A DNA stretch of 64,000 nucleotides from Acidobacteriota bacterium (lineage in GTDB: Bacteria; Acidobacteriota; Blastocatellia; Pyrinomonadales; Pyrinomonadaceae). The notes beneath the pieces were generated by a model. It saw only the letters and a list, made by a program, of their open reading frames with translations. It had not been told where the DNA came from and did no database searches. This document shows positions 8,615 to 18,600 of this stretch, piece by piece (within the stretch, counting starts at the first letter, position 1; each line of letters opens with the position of its first letter). Made by a program: the position numbers and the translations under genes. Where the stretch lies: assembly GCA_018269075.1 (NCBI GenBank), contig JAFDVJ010000006.1:47724-111723 (forward strand), written 5' to 3'.

Positions 8615-8702
8615 TTTTGAGTTCCGCCTTCAGGCGGCTTTTGCCGCATCCGCGAACTATTTTCGCCATGAAACGAAAGCCGCCTGAAGGCGGAACTCAA
8701 AA
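8615..8702. repeat. Paired GAGTTCCGCCTTCAGGCGGC hairpins in inverted orientation
   Basis: Two 27-base arms (8615-8641 and 8676-8702) are perfect reverse complements, and each contains a short palindrome (GCCGCCTGAAGGCGG). The same unit occurs once at 5366-5389. The right copy ends six bases before the stop of the CE12-type gene, on its 3' side. Bases 8490-8614 show no other feature. Confidence 0.85.
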
Positions 8703-8707
8703 CGCGC

Positions 8708-9601
8708 TCAATCCTTCGGTTTCTTAACGGCGGCGTCGACGACGTAACGGGGCATCTTTTCGATTTCCTTAGCTTTGACCGCAAGATATTTCGAGAGCTT
8801 CGGCTTTTTCAGGCCCTTGATCGCGGCGACGACCCGTTGCGCGTTGAAAAGCGCGCCGGCCGGCGTCGAATGCGTGCGTTTGTCGCCGAAAAACGCTTCG
8901 ACCTTTTCCGGGCCGAGCTTTTCGAATTCGACGGCGATCAGCTCGTTGAGATTCAGAAAGGCCGCGCCGGTCGCGCGGGCGGCGTTTTCGGTCCATTTGA
9001 CGAAGGTCTCGCTTTCCTTGCGGACGATCTTTCCATTGTCCCAGTCCTTGTGCGGAACCATCGAGCAGAAGATGACGGTCGCGCCCTTCGCGCGGGCGTC
9101 CGCGGCGTATTTGCGAAGATACCAGCCGAACGTATGGACCGTTTCCTTTTTCCCGTCGAGCCGCGTCACGTCGGCCGTTTCGTCGCCCTCGCCGTGGAGC
9201 GCCGGCCGGTCCTTTGAGGCCGGATCGTCGTATTTCCCGACGTCGTTGTGGCCGAACTGGATGATCACGAAATCGCCGGGCCGGATTTCGGCGAGCACCT
9301 TGTCCCAGCGGCCCTCGTATTGAAACGAACGGCTCGACCGGCCACCGATCGCGCGGTTGACGACGTTGATCTTCGTCTGGTCGAAAAACTGTCCGAGCTC
9401 CTGCCCCCAGCCGCGCAGCGGCGCGTTCGATTTCAAAGTCGAATCGCCGACGATAAACAGCGTCGGCAGCTTCGGATTCAGAATCTTGTCGGGCGTGTCC
9501 TTGGAATCGTCGACCACCGGCCGCACATCGTCCTTCGTCTGCGCGAAGACGAGACCGCCGAGCGCGAGAACGATTAAAATCAAGAGAATATTGATCTTCA
9601 T
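8708..9601 (-). CDS. CE12-type rhamnogalacturonan acetylesterase (SGNH)
   Basis: 297 residues with a Sec signal peptide (1-21, ending VFAQ). SGNH blocks are complete: GDST (Ser54), IGGRSSRS (Gly87), GHND (Asn119) and D-K-R-T-H (Asp240, His244). This spacing and the insert carrying HTFGWYLRKYAADAR match RhgT/YesT-type CE12 enzymes, which remove O-acetyl groups from RG-I galacturonate. The secreted or periplasmic protein would make the backbone accessible to PL11 and GH105. It is the last gene of the leftward set, 261 bases after the PL22 gene, with a hairpin element in between. A second CE12 enzyme lies at 35302. Confidence 0.88.
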   Translation of the reverse strand: MKINILLILIVLALGGLVFAQTKDDVRPVVDDSKDTPDKILNPKLPTLFIVGDSTLKSNAPLRGWGQELGQFFDQTKINVVNRAIGGRSSRSFQYEGRWDKVLAEIRPGDFVIIQFGHNDVGKYDDPASKDRPALHGEGDETADVTRLDGKKETVHTFGWYLRKYAADARAKGATVIFCSMVPHKDWDNGKIVRKESETFVKWTENAARATGAAFLNLNELIAVEFEKLGPEKVEAFFGDKRTHSTPAGALFNAQRVVAAIKGLKKPKLSKYLAVKAKEIEKMPRYVVDAAVKKPKD

Positions 9602-9687
9602 AGTTGATAAAGGCGATATTTTTCAAATTCGTTATCGCCGCCGGATCATCCGCGCTTTTTTCGAAAGATACACCGGCGGACGCGAAA

Positions 9688-9830
9688 GCGGACTGGAGCG
9701 CAACCGTCCCGGTTGCCAACGCCGCGCCAGCGGTGTCGAACGCTTCGCCGACTGATAGTATCGACTACAGCGAAAAGATGGTTCGCGCTTTCGCGCTCAT
9801 GGCAACCGGGACGGTTGCGCTCCAGTCCGC
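9688..9830. repeat. 31-bp inverted repeat with dispersed 28-bp sequence inside
   Basis: Arms at 9688-9718 and 9800-9830 are perfect reverse complements (GCGGACTGGAGCGCAACCGT and onward). Directly inside the left arm, 9715-9742 carries a 28-base sequence beginning GCCAACGCCGCGCCAGCGG that recurs exactly, in inverted orientation, at 46608-46635. It lies between the PL22 and CE12 genes; no coding function is seen. Confidence 0.87.
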
Positions 9831-9862
9831 GGCCGCGTTTCGAAAAAATTATTTATAACCAA

Positions 9863-11098
9863 TCACCGCACGACATTAACAGCCTTTTTTACTTTCGTTT
9901 TCGCGATTTCGACCGCGTAGACCTGCGTCGCGCCGAACATATTCGAGCGGAAGACGAGCCATTTGCCGTCGGGCGTGAAGGTCGCGTTCGGTTCGAGCGT
10001 GTAGTCGTGCTTTTCGAGATTGACGAGTCTTTCGGCGACGAATTTGTTGTTTTTATCGGGCCGGAAGAGATAGATCCACTGCCCGTTGTCGCCCTTCGCG
10101 ACCGAGTTCGGGCCGCCGCCGTCGCCGGAGTAGAGCTTGCCGTCGGGCGAGATGTTGTAATGGACGGACCACTCGTGTTTGGTGAGCGAGAATTTGGTGA
10201 GTTTGCCCGTTTTGATCTCGTATTTGGCGAGCCAGAAAACTTCGGATTTCGGCGTCTGCAGATCGTAGAGGATGTATTTGCCGTCGGCGCTGAAAAATTC
10301 GTGGCCGGCGATCTCCATCTCCATCGTCCGGGTGTGGATCTTTTTCAGATCCGAGCCGTCGGTGCGGATCGTCCAGATGCGGTCGACCTTGTGCCACGGG
10401 CCTTCGTGGCAGAACATCATCAGAGTGGGGTCGGTCGGCGAAAACTGGACGTGGTTGAGCCAGTCGGTCGCCTCGTGAAAGGTCTTGACCTCGCCCGATT
10501 TGATGTTGACCGTGTAGAGCGCCATCGGGATCTTCGCCGCGAGCCGGCGTTCCATCATCTCGCCCTTTCCCGGATAATTGTCGCCGCGCGGCGGCGGCGG
10601 CGTTCCGTTCGGCGTCGGCGCGGGCGGGCCGAACTCCTTCGGCACCTCGCCGACGACCATACTGCCGCCGAGCAGCGTCTCGTCGGCGTTGACGGCGAAG
10701 CCGGAACCCGTGCGCAAACGCGCGTCCTTGGCGATGACGCGGGTCGCTTTCGTGTCGACGTCGGTCTCATAGACCGTGTCGCCCTTGATGTAAAAGACCT
10801 TGCGCGTTTTTTTGCCGACGACGACGCTGCCCGTCCGGCCCTCGACGATCTGCTCGATCTTTTTGGTTTTGAAATTGTAGGTCGAAAGGCCCGTGCGGGT
10901 CGAAAAGACGAGTTTTTCGCCGTCGGCCGTGTAGCCGTTCTGGTGAAAATAAAACGACGAGCTGCCGTCCTCGTCCGAGAGCCGGACGATCCGGTGGCCG
11001 GTGTCCTTGTCGATCCATTCGCGCGGCGGCTCCGGTTTCTGGGCGAAGACGGCCGTCAAAAATAAAAACGCCGGTAAAATTACGGAAAAATACTTCAT
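9863..11098 (-). CDS. PL22 oligogalacturonate lyase
   Basis: 411 residues with a Sec signal peptide (1-19, ending VFAQ). The opening WIDKDTGHRIVRLSDEDGSSSFYFHQNGYT is characteristic of oligogalacturonate lyases, which form a seven-bladed propeller; repeated blades appear as TADGEKLVFST, SADGKYILYD, SPDGKLYSGD and TPDGKWLVFR. Histidines in NHVQFSP, HEGPW and AGHEFFS fit the manganese and catalytic sites of the family. The enzyme cleaves short oligogalacturonides to 4-deoxy-5-ketouronic acid. Classical PL22 enzymes are cytoplasmic; a signal peptide here suggests periplasmic action after TonB-dependent uptake. It sits downstream of the receptor gene across a strong terminator, so it may have its own promoter. 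Confidence 0.9.
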   Translation of the reverse strand: MKYFSVILPAFLFLTAVFAQKPEPPREWIDKDTGHRIVRLSDEDGSSSFYFHQNGYTADGEKLVFSTRTGLSTYNFKTKKIEQIVEGRTGSVVVGKKTRKVFYIKGDTVYETDVDTKATRVIAKDARLRTGSGFAVNADETLLGGSMVVGEVPKEFGPPAPTPNGTPPPPRGDNYPGKGEMMERRLAAKIPMALYTVNIKSGEVKTFHEATDWLNHVQFSPTDPTLMMFCHEGPWHKVDRIWTIRTDGSDLKKIHTRTMEMEIAGHEFFSADGKYILYDLQTPKSEVFWLAKYEIKTGKLTKFSLTKHEWSVHYNISPDGKLYSGDGGGPNSVAKGDNGQWIYLFRPDKNNKFVAERLVNLEKHDYTLEPNATFTPDGKWLVFRSNMFGATQVYAVEIAKTKVKKAVNVVR

Positions 11099-11155
11099 AA
11101 CCCTCTTGAAATTCGTTTATGCGCCCGCGCCGGCGCGGATTCGCACCGTTGAATC

Positions 11156-11198
11156 AAAAGAAACGGCTCCGTCAATCGACGACAGAGCCGTTTCTTTT
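11156..11198 (-). terminator. Rho-independent terminator, possibly bidirectional
   Basis: AAAAGAAACGGCTC (11156-11169) and its reverse complement GAGCCGTTTCTTTT (11185-11198) form a 14-bp stem with a 15-base loop. Reading leftward it begins 27 bases after the TonB receptor stop and ends in a T-rich tract, so it should end that transcript. The A-rich 5' side makes it look functional from the other strand too. Confidence 0.88.
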
Positions 11199-11224
11199 TA
11201 TCAATGACTTGTCCGGCTTCGGCT

Positions 11225-14200
11225 TTAGAAGTAAAGCTTGATGCCGAACTGCAGGTAACGCGAATTGCCGGTCGGCGCGAAGAGCGTTCCGAAATTCGTG
11301 TCGTAGGTCTGCCGGATGCGGTACAGCTTGAACCCGTTGAGCGTCCGGATGTCGAACGCGAGCGGGTTGGTCGTCGCAAAGCCCTGCGGCAGCTGGACGT
11401 GGAAGAAGTCGTTCGGCAGCGCGCCGCCGGTCGTCACGCCCGCGCGCGGCGGCAGACGAGCGGCATTGACCATCGCGCGGACCTGATCGTAGATCACGTT
11501 GCCCGCGCCGGTGCCGCCGGAAGTCGCCGTCGGCTGTCCGTTAAAGGTCGCCCACGCGTTGTACTCGGCGAGCGTGATCGGCTGCAGGGTGCCGCCGACG
11601 TTTTCCGTCGTGATCTCGGTCGGGAAGGTGCCGAGGCCGAACGGCGTGTTGCCGAGGTTGTTGAGCTGGAAGATCGGATGATTGAACGCGTTCAGCAGGT
11701 CGACGCGGAACTGCAGCTTGCGCCGGCCCTCGCCGCCGATCAGCCGGTCGAGCGAGAAGTCCTTCTGGATCGAGAAATCGAAGAACTGCCGCCACGGCGC
11801 GCGGAGATTGATCGTCCGCGGCGCGTTGCCGAGCTGTCCCTTGACGGGCCGCATAAACGCCGCCGGGTTGATGTACGGCTCGCACGCGTTGCCGATCCGG
11901 CACTTCGGATCCCACAACGGGTTCTTGAGCGGAACGCCCGAAACGATGTCCGGCCGGACGATGCGGTTGAGATTCGCGCCGCCGAGCTTGTTCGGGTCGG
12001 TGATGAACGGCTGGAACGGCGTGCCGCTTTGGATTCGCGTGATGCCGCTGATCGTCCAGCCGCCGACGAGGCCGCCGAGATACCACGGCGCGTCCTTGAG
12101 GAACGGCCGGCCCTTGCCGAACGGCAGATCGTAGGTGAACGTGCCGGTGAAGTTATGCCGGACGTCGAAGCTCGAAACCGCGCGGTCGGACTGGCGCGTG
12201 CCGCCGAGACCGACCTGTCCGCGCACCGAACCGGTCGAGAGAACGCGCACGTCGGGACTCGCGTCCGACGCGTCGTCGATCGATTTCGCGAACGTGTAGT
12301 TGGCGGTAAAGCTCAGCCCGCGGCTGATGCGGCGGCGGACGTCGACGTAGCCGGCGTGCCGCGTGCTGCTCGACGACGGGTCGAAGAACTTGTTGAGCAG
12401 ATCGAAGCCGAGATACGGCGTGTAGAGGCTCGCGATCGTGTCCGTCACCGCCGCGCCGAGCAGCGTCCGGCGTCCGAGCGGATCGGTGATCGTGCCGGTC
12501 GCGTTGATGCCGTTCGATTCGAGGAACGAGATCATCTCCGAATTGCGGAGGTTCAGATTGACCTGCGGCGTGTAGAGATGGACGCCGCGGTTGCCGACGT
12601 AGGCGAGCTCGAACGTCGTGCCGCGGAACAGGCTGAACTGCACGGCGAGGTTGAAGTTTTCCGAATAAGGAACTTTGCCGTAGCCCTTGTCGTTGCTGAA
12701 GACCGCGACGCCGGGAATGGCGATGCTGCTGCCGAAAACGAGGCCGTTGGCGTCGGTTCCGAGCAGCGTGTCGAGCGGCACCGACGAGCCCTGGAGCGCG
12801 TTGTTGCCGGTCAGCCGGATCGGCTGCGCGTTGTTGACGCCGCCGGTCGAGCCGTTGGCGAGCGTGCTCGCCGTCGTAAAGCCGCCGAAATCCGGGTTCG
12901 GCGAACGGTTGTTGCCGTTGATCGGCGCGTGCGAGATGCCGAAGCCGCCGCGGATGACGAGCGAGTATTTTTCCGGATCGAAACCGAAGATCTTTAGCTT
13001 TGGGCTGTAGGCGAAGCCGAAGCGCGGTTCCCAGCCGGTCTTGTCGATCGGCGTCAAATAGCGCGAGCGGCCGCCGCGGCCGGAAAAGGCGAAGGCCGGG
13101 ATGACGGCCGTCGTCGGCACGTAATCGGGAATCGCGGCCGTCGTCAGGACGCCCGAGGCGGTCGCGATCGCCCGCCGCTGGGTGTCGGTCAGCGTCACGG
13201 TCTGCGCGAGATCGGGCCGGAAGACGCCCTGCAGGTTGTTTTTCTCGGTGCGCGGCAGCTGGAGGCTGTAGCGCAGACCGAGGTTTACCGTCAGGTTCGG
13301 CTTGACCTTCCAGTCGTTCTGGACGAAGGCCGCGCCGCTCAGCCACTGATAATAATAAGACAGCAGCACGGGCCGGAAATCCTGCGCGTTCGGGACGCCG
13401 ATCAGGAAACTCGCCAGATCGTTGCCGCCGTTCGGGAGGCTCGTGCTCCGGTTGTTGCTGGTGTTGACCGTCCGGAACTGCCAGCGGCCGCCCGAGGCCG
13501 CGAAGAACGGCACCGCGTTAAGCCGCGCGTCGCTCAGATCGACGCCGATCTTCCACGACATATTGCCCTTGATCCAGTAGAACGTGTCGTTGATGTTGTA
13601 GCGCTGTTCGACGTTGAAGTTGTTGGTCGAACCGCCCGCGCCGAGGTCGGCGCCGACGTAGCCGTTGTCCTGCGTCAGGAAGATCAGCGGCAGGCCGCCC
13701 TTCGTGAGCGCGGTCAGACCGAGGTCCTGCGAAAAGCTCTCGCCGGTCTTGATCGCGTATTTCGGCGAAAAGTCCTCGCTGAAATTGCCGCGCGTGTAGT
13801 TGAGCTTGAGGTCGTTGATCATCGACGACGAGATGTTGTAGGTGAAGCCGAGCAGGAACTGCTTGGCGTCGCTGTACACGCCGGTGTTGCCGTTGATGTC
13901 GTTGCCCGCCGCGCGGATGCCGACGGCCGGCGTCTTCGAATAACGGAAGTTCGCCTTTAATTTGTCGGTAAAGCTGTGGTCGAGCCGGAACGTGTAGCGG
14001 GTTTCGTTCTGCTGGACCGAGCGGACGAGCGAGTAGTTGCGGACGAGCCCGTTATCGAGAAAATAATCGCCGGGCGTCGGCATATACTGCGACAATCGGA
14101 CGGCGATCGGGTCGATAAAGGCCTGCGGGATCACGTTGAGAGCCGGATTCGGCGTCGCGTTGATCGTCGAGTTGCACTGCGGCGTCGGGATCGTCTGCCC

Positions 14201-15454
14201 GTTGATCGTCTGGTTGACGATGATCGCGCGCGGGTCGCCGAACTGGCAGTACTGGTTGCCGGTGTTCAGGATGATCGGGTAGAGCTGGCCGCCGACCACG
14301 ACGAACTGCTGGTAGATGTTGGCCCCGCCGATCGTCGTGCAGTTCGTGCCGCACTGGCCGCTCGCGGCGAAGCGGGCGGCGACGTCGGTCGGCAGAAAGC
14401 CGCTGTTCGTGCGGATGAGGCCGGTGAAATCGCCGGCGAGCTCGCGCGCCGACGGAATCAGCGCGGTGCCGGTGACGAAGTCGGTGCGCCAGCGCGGTTC
14501 ATAGCCGAAGAAGAAGAAGGTGCGGTTTTTTCCGTTATACAGATACGGACCGCCTTCGTTAAAGGCCGGCAGGAAGACCGGGCCGCCGATCGTCAGCGAA
14601 CCCTGCGTGAACCGCAGGTTGTTGTCCGGTCGGGGGGCCGTACCCTGACGCCACGGCTGCGCGTTGGTCGCGGGATTTCGATGATAGATGAGCGCCGTTC
14701 CGGCGAACTGGTTGGTGCCGGATTTGGTCGTGACGTTGATCACGCCGCCGCCGGTCGTGCCGAACTCGGCCGAGTAGGCCGACGATTGGACGTTGAATTC
14801 CTGGACGGTTTCCGGCGTAAAGCTGACGACCGCGCGGGCGATGCCGATGCCGGTGTTGTTGACGCCGTCGGCGAGAATCGTCGTGCTGCCCGGACGGCCG
14901 CCGTTGACCGTCAGGTTGAAGCCCGGCACCGGCTGCGTCGAGTTGGCGTCGACGTCTTCGGTTCCGGCGTCGCCGGCGACGTTCGGCATCGTCATCGCGA
15001 GATCGAGCACGCTCCGGTTATTGAGCGGCAGATCGCGCAGCTGGCGTTCGGTGATCGTCTGGCCGGTCGCGCCCGATTCGGTGTTGACGACCTGCAGATC
15101 GCCCTCGACGGTGACCGATTCGGTGATCGTGCCGGCTTCGAGCGTCACGTTGATGGTCGAAACGGTCGCCGTGTCGACCTTGACCTTGTCGACGACCGTT
15201 TTCTTGAAGTTCGGCGCTTCGACCCTGATGTTGTAAACGACCGGTTCGAGCGAGGCGGCCGCATATGCGCCTTCGTTCGACGTCACCAGAACGGTCTTTT
15301 CGTTCGTCCCGAGATTGGTGATCGTGACGGTCGCCCCGGCGATCGGCGCGCCGGCGGCATCGGTTACGGTACCGGAAATTCCGCCCTTATTGGTTTGACC
15401 GAAAACGGTCAGACCCGCTAAAAGCAAAATTAAAATGATCCGGGTAATTTTCAT
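11225..15454 (-). CDS. Oar-type TonB-dependent outer-membrane receptor 1
   Basis: 1409 residues from the ATG at 15454, chosen because AAGGAGG stands just upstream and a Sec signal peptide follows (ending VFGQ); an upstream TTG in frame is less likely. Order: a carboxypeptidase-regulatory-like Ig domain (GGISGTVTDAAGAPIAGATV, about 23-105), a plug domain with RQLRDLPLNNRSVLDLA and ADGVNNTG, then a long beta-barrel with many aromatic strands, ending LQFGIKLYF with the terminal Phe expected of outer-membrane barrels. Family knowledge: such receptors import oligosaccharides using TonB energy. Given its neighbours, an RG-I or galacturonan oligosaccharide is a likely cargo (inference). No SusD-like lipoprotein is nearby. 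A LacI-like operator candidate lies about 140 bases upstream. Confidence 0.9.
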   Translation of the reverse strand: MKITRIILILLLAGLTVFGQTNKGGISGTVTDAAGAPIAGATVTITNLGTNEKTVLVTSNEGAYAAASLEPVVYNIRVEAPNFKKTVVDKVKVDTATVSTINVTLEAGTITESVTVEGDLQVVNTESGATGQTITERQLRDLPLNNRSVLDLAMTMPNVAGDAGTEDVDANSTQPVPGFNLTVNGGRPGSTTILADGVNNTGIGIARAVVSFTPETVQEFNVQSSAYSAEFGTTGGGVINVTTKSGTNQFAGTALIYHRNPATNAQPWRQGTAPRPDNNLRFTQGSLTIGGPVFLPAFNEGGPYLYNGKNRTFFFFGYEPRWRTDFVTGTALIPSARELAGDFTGLIRTNSGFLPTDVAARFAASGQCGTNCTTIGGANIYQQFVVVGGQLYPIILNTGNQYCQFGDPRAIIVNQTINGQTIPTPQCNSTINATPNPALNVIPQAFIDPIAVRLSQYMPTPGDYFLDNGLVRNYSLVRSVQQNETRYTFRLDHSFTDKLKANFRYSKTPAVGIRAAGNDINGNTGVYSDAKQFLLGFTYNISSSMINDLKLNYTRGNFSEDFSPKYAIKTGESFSQDLGLTALTKGGLPLIFLTQDNGYVGADLGAGGSTNNFNVEQRYNINDTFYWIKGNMSWKIGVDLSDARLNAVPFFAASGGRWQFRTVNTSNNRSTSLPNGGNDLASFLIGVPNAQDFRPVLLSYYYQWLSGAAFVQNDWKVKPNLTVNLGLRYSLQLPRTEKNNLQGVFRPDLAQTVTLTDTQRRAIATASGVLTTAAIPDYVPTTAVIPAFAFSGRGGRSRYLTPIDKTGWEPRFGFAYSPKLKIFGFDPEKYSLVIRGGFGISHAPINGNNRSPNPDFGGFTTASTLANGSTGGVNNAQPIRLTGNNALQGSSVPLDTLLGTDANGLVFGSSIAIPGVAVFSNDKGYGKVPYSENFNLAVQFSLFRGTTFELAYVGNRGVHLYTPQVNLNLRNSEMISFLESNGINATGTITDPLGRRTLLGAAVTDTIASLYTPYLGFDLLNKFFDPSSSSTRHAGYVDVRRRISRGLSFTANYTFAKSIDDASDASPDVRVLSTGSVRGQVGLGGTRQSDRAVSSFDVRHNFTGTFTYDLPFGKGRPFLKDAPWYLGGLVGGWTISGITRIQSGTPFQPFITDPNKLGGANLNRIVRPDIVSGVPLKNPLWDPKCRIGNACEPYINPAAFMRPVKGQLGNAPRTINLRAPWRQFFDFSIQKDFSLDRLIGGEGRRKLQFRVDLLNAFNHPIFQLNNLGNTPFGLGTFPTEITTENVGGTLQPITLAEYNAWATFNGQPTATSGGTGAGNVIYDQVRAMVNAARLPPRAGVTTGGALPNDFFHVQLPQGFATTNPLAFDIRTLNGFKLYRIRQTYDTNFGTLFAPTGNSRYLQFGIKLYF

Positions 15455-15696
15455 AAAATCCTCCTTTTTTTGATTGCCGGCCGGCAATCAGCTTTTTTTG
15501 TTCGGCTGCCGGCCGGCAGCCAGTCGCTCCCAATAATTGCCTGATGATAATCGATAAATTCCGGCTTTCGGGGAAAACCGGCGGTCAATTGAGGTAACCG
15601 CTTAACTTATCGCTCCGAATAAGTGAGAACCGGATCGATTCTCACTTATTCGCGATCAAAAAAGAGGGAGATTTTTTGTTTTCAAAAGTCCTGCCG
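15455..15696. promoter_or_regulatory. Gap between receptors: operator candidate, hairpin and palindromes
   Basis: AACCGCTT (15596-15603) within GGTAACCGCTTAAC resembles a LacI-family half-symmetric site with central CG and recurs at three other promoters in this window. A perfect 14-bp inverted repeat CGAATAAGTGAGAA / TTCTCACTTATTCG (15616-15629, 15639-15652) lies 45 bases beyond the stop of receptor 2 and probably ends or stabilises that mRNA; it lacks a T-run. Two short palindromes, TTGCCGGCCGGCAA and GCTGCCGGCCGGCAGC, lie just upstream of receptor 1. Confidence 0.6.
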
Positions 15697-18600
15697 TTAG
15701 AACAGGAATTTAATGCCGAACTGGGCCCGGCGGGCATAATTGTCCTGGTTCGAGGCCGAAATCGTTCCGAAGGTCGGAATATTAAAGCCGTTGACCGAAG
15801 TCGTCGAACCCGGGGTCACCAGCGGAGCCGGAAAATACGGCTCGTTAAAGGCGTTGATCATTTCGAAGCGAATCTGAATCTTCATTCTTTCGTTGATTCG
15901 CGTGTCTTTGATCAGCGACAGATCGACGTTGTTGATGTTGTCGCGGCGCACGTCGGTGAACCGCAGGGGCAGCGTCCGCAGGTGGTTCTGCGGCGTGGCC
16001 GCCGTCGTCGCCGACGTCACCGCCGCGTTCCACTGGGCCGCGGTCGCCGTGCCGGGCGTCACGCCGGTCGGCAGGAAGCTCGCGAAATCGAAAGCCGAGG
16101 CGAACGCCGACGTGTTGAACCACGCGCCGGTCGTCCGATCCTTCGAATTGATCTTGATCTGGCCGCCGCGGTAGAACAGGTCCGTCGTGAACGAAACCGG
16201 GAATCCGACCTGGAACGTGTAGACGCCGCCGAACTGCCAGCCGTTGACGATCCGATCGACGACCGGGTTGGCATTCGAGAGCAGCCATTTGCCCTTGCCG
16301 AACGGCAGTTCGACCATCGCGCTCGCCGAGAAACGGTGCGGCGAATCCTGATCGGAAACCATCTTGGTCGGTTGTGCATCGCCGGCGTTCAGGTATTCGG
16401 TCGCCTGCAGCCACTTCGACCAGGTGTAGCTGGCCTGGAAAGTGTAGCCCTGCGAAAAGCGCTTCTGGAGACTGAACTGACCCGAATGATACCACGATTT
16501 GCCGTCGTTGTTCGAGCCCGTGATCGCGCCGAATTCCGGGAACGGCAGCAGCAGCTGCGAGCGGGCGATCGTCGAGTTCGCGAACGAGGTGCCGGCGACC
16601 TCGGGCAATCCGAGAAACGGGTTGGCGACACCGGTCGTGAGCACCGTATTGTTGGAGGTCATCGCGGTCGTGCGCGCATTGTCGGCATTCAGATAGCGGT
16701 TCGGCAGCGCGTTCAGGTTGCGCGAGATTTCGATGTCGTAGCCGTAGTTGCCGACGTAGATCGCTTCGGCGACGAAGCCCCACGGAAGCTGGCGCTGAAC
16801 GCCGATCTGGTAGCGGAACTGCTTCGAGACCTTCGGCGTCTGGTTGAAGAACGAGATGCCGGTTCCGATGCCCGTCTGTTTGCCTTTCGCGTTGCCGACC
16901 GGCTCGATGACGCTGATCGCCGTCGGGAAGTTCGAGATCGACTGCGGGATCGGCGCGCCGCTCGCGAGCGTCGTCAGCGCGAGCGTCGTCGTCTGCGTGT
17001 AGCCCGGCTGGATGACGTCGCCGCGGCGTTCGCCGAGGAATCCGGCAAAGAGACCGAAGCCGCCGCGGATGACCGTTTTTTCATTCAGCTGATAGGCCGC
17101 TCCGAAACGCGGAAGCCACGTATTTTTCGGAGTTTTGTAGAGGCCCGAGCCGCCGTCCTTGCCGGCGAACAGCAGACCGCCGGTCACGTTGAAGCTGTTC
17201 GGATCGATGGTCGTGCCGTCATAACCGGTCACCGGGTTGGTCGTCAGCCGCGTTCTGACGGCCGCCTGAATCGGCTGCACGTAAGCGGTGTCGAAGCCCG
17301 AAACGCTCTTGTTCTGGCGCTCCTGCAGCGGCGTTTCGACGTCGTAGCGGAGACCGAGGTTGAGGGTCAGCCGGGTGTTGACCTTCCAGTCGTCCTGCAC
17401 GAAGATGCCGTAGGATTTGGAGTATTCCGAGTAGTCGGCACGGCGGACGATCTGCTGCGTGGTCGGCAGACCGAGCAGGAAGGCCGCCATTCCCTGCAGA
17501 CCGCTGACCTCGCCGGCCGTGCTGTTGCTGGCCTGACGGGTGTAGGTGTTGTCGAAAGAGAACTGTCCGGTCTGGTCGTTGCTCTCGAAGTTGTCGTTTT
17601 CGATGTAGGTCCGGAGCTCGGCGCCGAACTTGAACGAGTGATTGCCCCAGACCTTGTTCAGAATCGCCGCGAACGACTGCGTGTCGACCGGCCGGAATTC
17701 GTTCGACATCCCGTTGCCGAGCGGGCCGCCCGAAAAATCGAAGCGCGGGAAGCGGCGGATCAGTTCCGGAACGAGGCTGTTGTAGTTCGACGTCCAGCCG
17801 AGCGTCGTCAGGTCGATGCCGTGCGCGTCGGACTGCTGGTCCTGCTCGCGGATGAAACGGTTGTAGCCGGCCCGCAGATTCAGGAAAGTGGTCGAGTTGA
17901 AGGTGTGAACGTCGTCGATCACCGCCTGCCGCGACGCGAAGATGAAGTTGACGCCGGTGTAGGCACTGTCGGTATAACGGTTGTAAAGACTGTTGCGGTC
18001 ATACCAGCTGCCGCGGAAGAAAAGATGGTTTTTCTCGGTGATGTTCTGATCGATCTTGAAAGTCCAGTTGTCGTAGGGCTTGGTCGTCTCCGACAGCGTC
18101 GAGTCGAAGATGTTGCCGACGAGGCCCGACTGTTTCGGTTTCGCGAAATAGGTCATCACGGCTCTCGCAACCGGGTTGATGCGGTTGGTCGGGATGATCG
18201 CGTTCGTAAAGGACGTCTGGGCGCAGAACGCGCCGGTCGCGCAGCCGTTGCCGCCCGTTCCGGTGCCGGTTCCGGCGATGCGGGTCAGCGGATCCCAGAT
18301 CGTCACGCCGAGGCCCGAGAAATCGCCGTTGGCGATCGCCTGCGTCGGAACCCACGAACCGGACGAAGCGTCGAAGCGCGGCCGCGAGTCGCGGATGCCT
18401 TCGTAGCCGAACAGGAAAAAGGTCTTGTCCTTGCCGTTATAGAGCCACGGCAGGTAAACCGGGCCGTTGACGCTGAAGCCGAAGCGGTCGGACTTGGTGA
18501 CCGGCCGCGCCTGGCCGCGCGAATTGCCGAAAAAGTCGTTGGCCGCCCATTTCCACGGTTCCGCGAAATAATAGGCCGCGCCGTGCAGCGTGTTCGTGCC

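Noticed and set aside
8008..8784. Full 258-codon minus-strand open frame as one protein
   Set aside because: Its N-terminal part runs through the paired hairpin repeat and overlaps the CE12 gene end; only the heptad portion is of interest and no start is evident.
11204..12997. 597-codon plus-strand frame opposite receptor 1
   Set aside because: Shadow of the receptor gene and it runs through the transcription terminator region.
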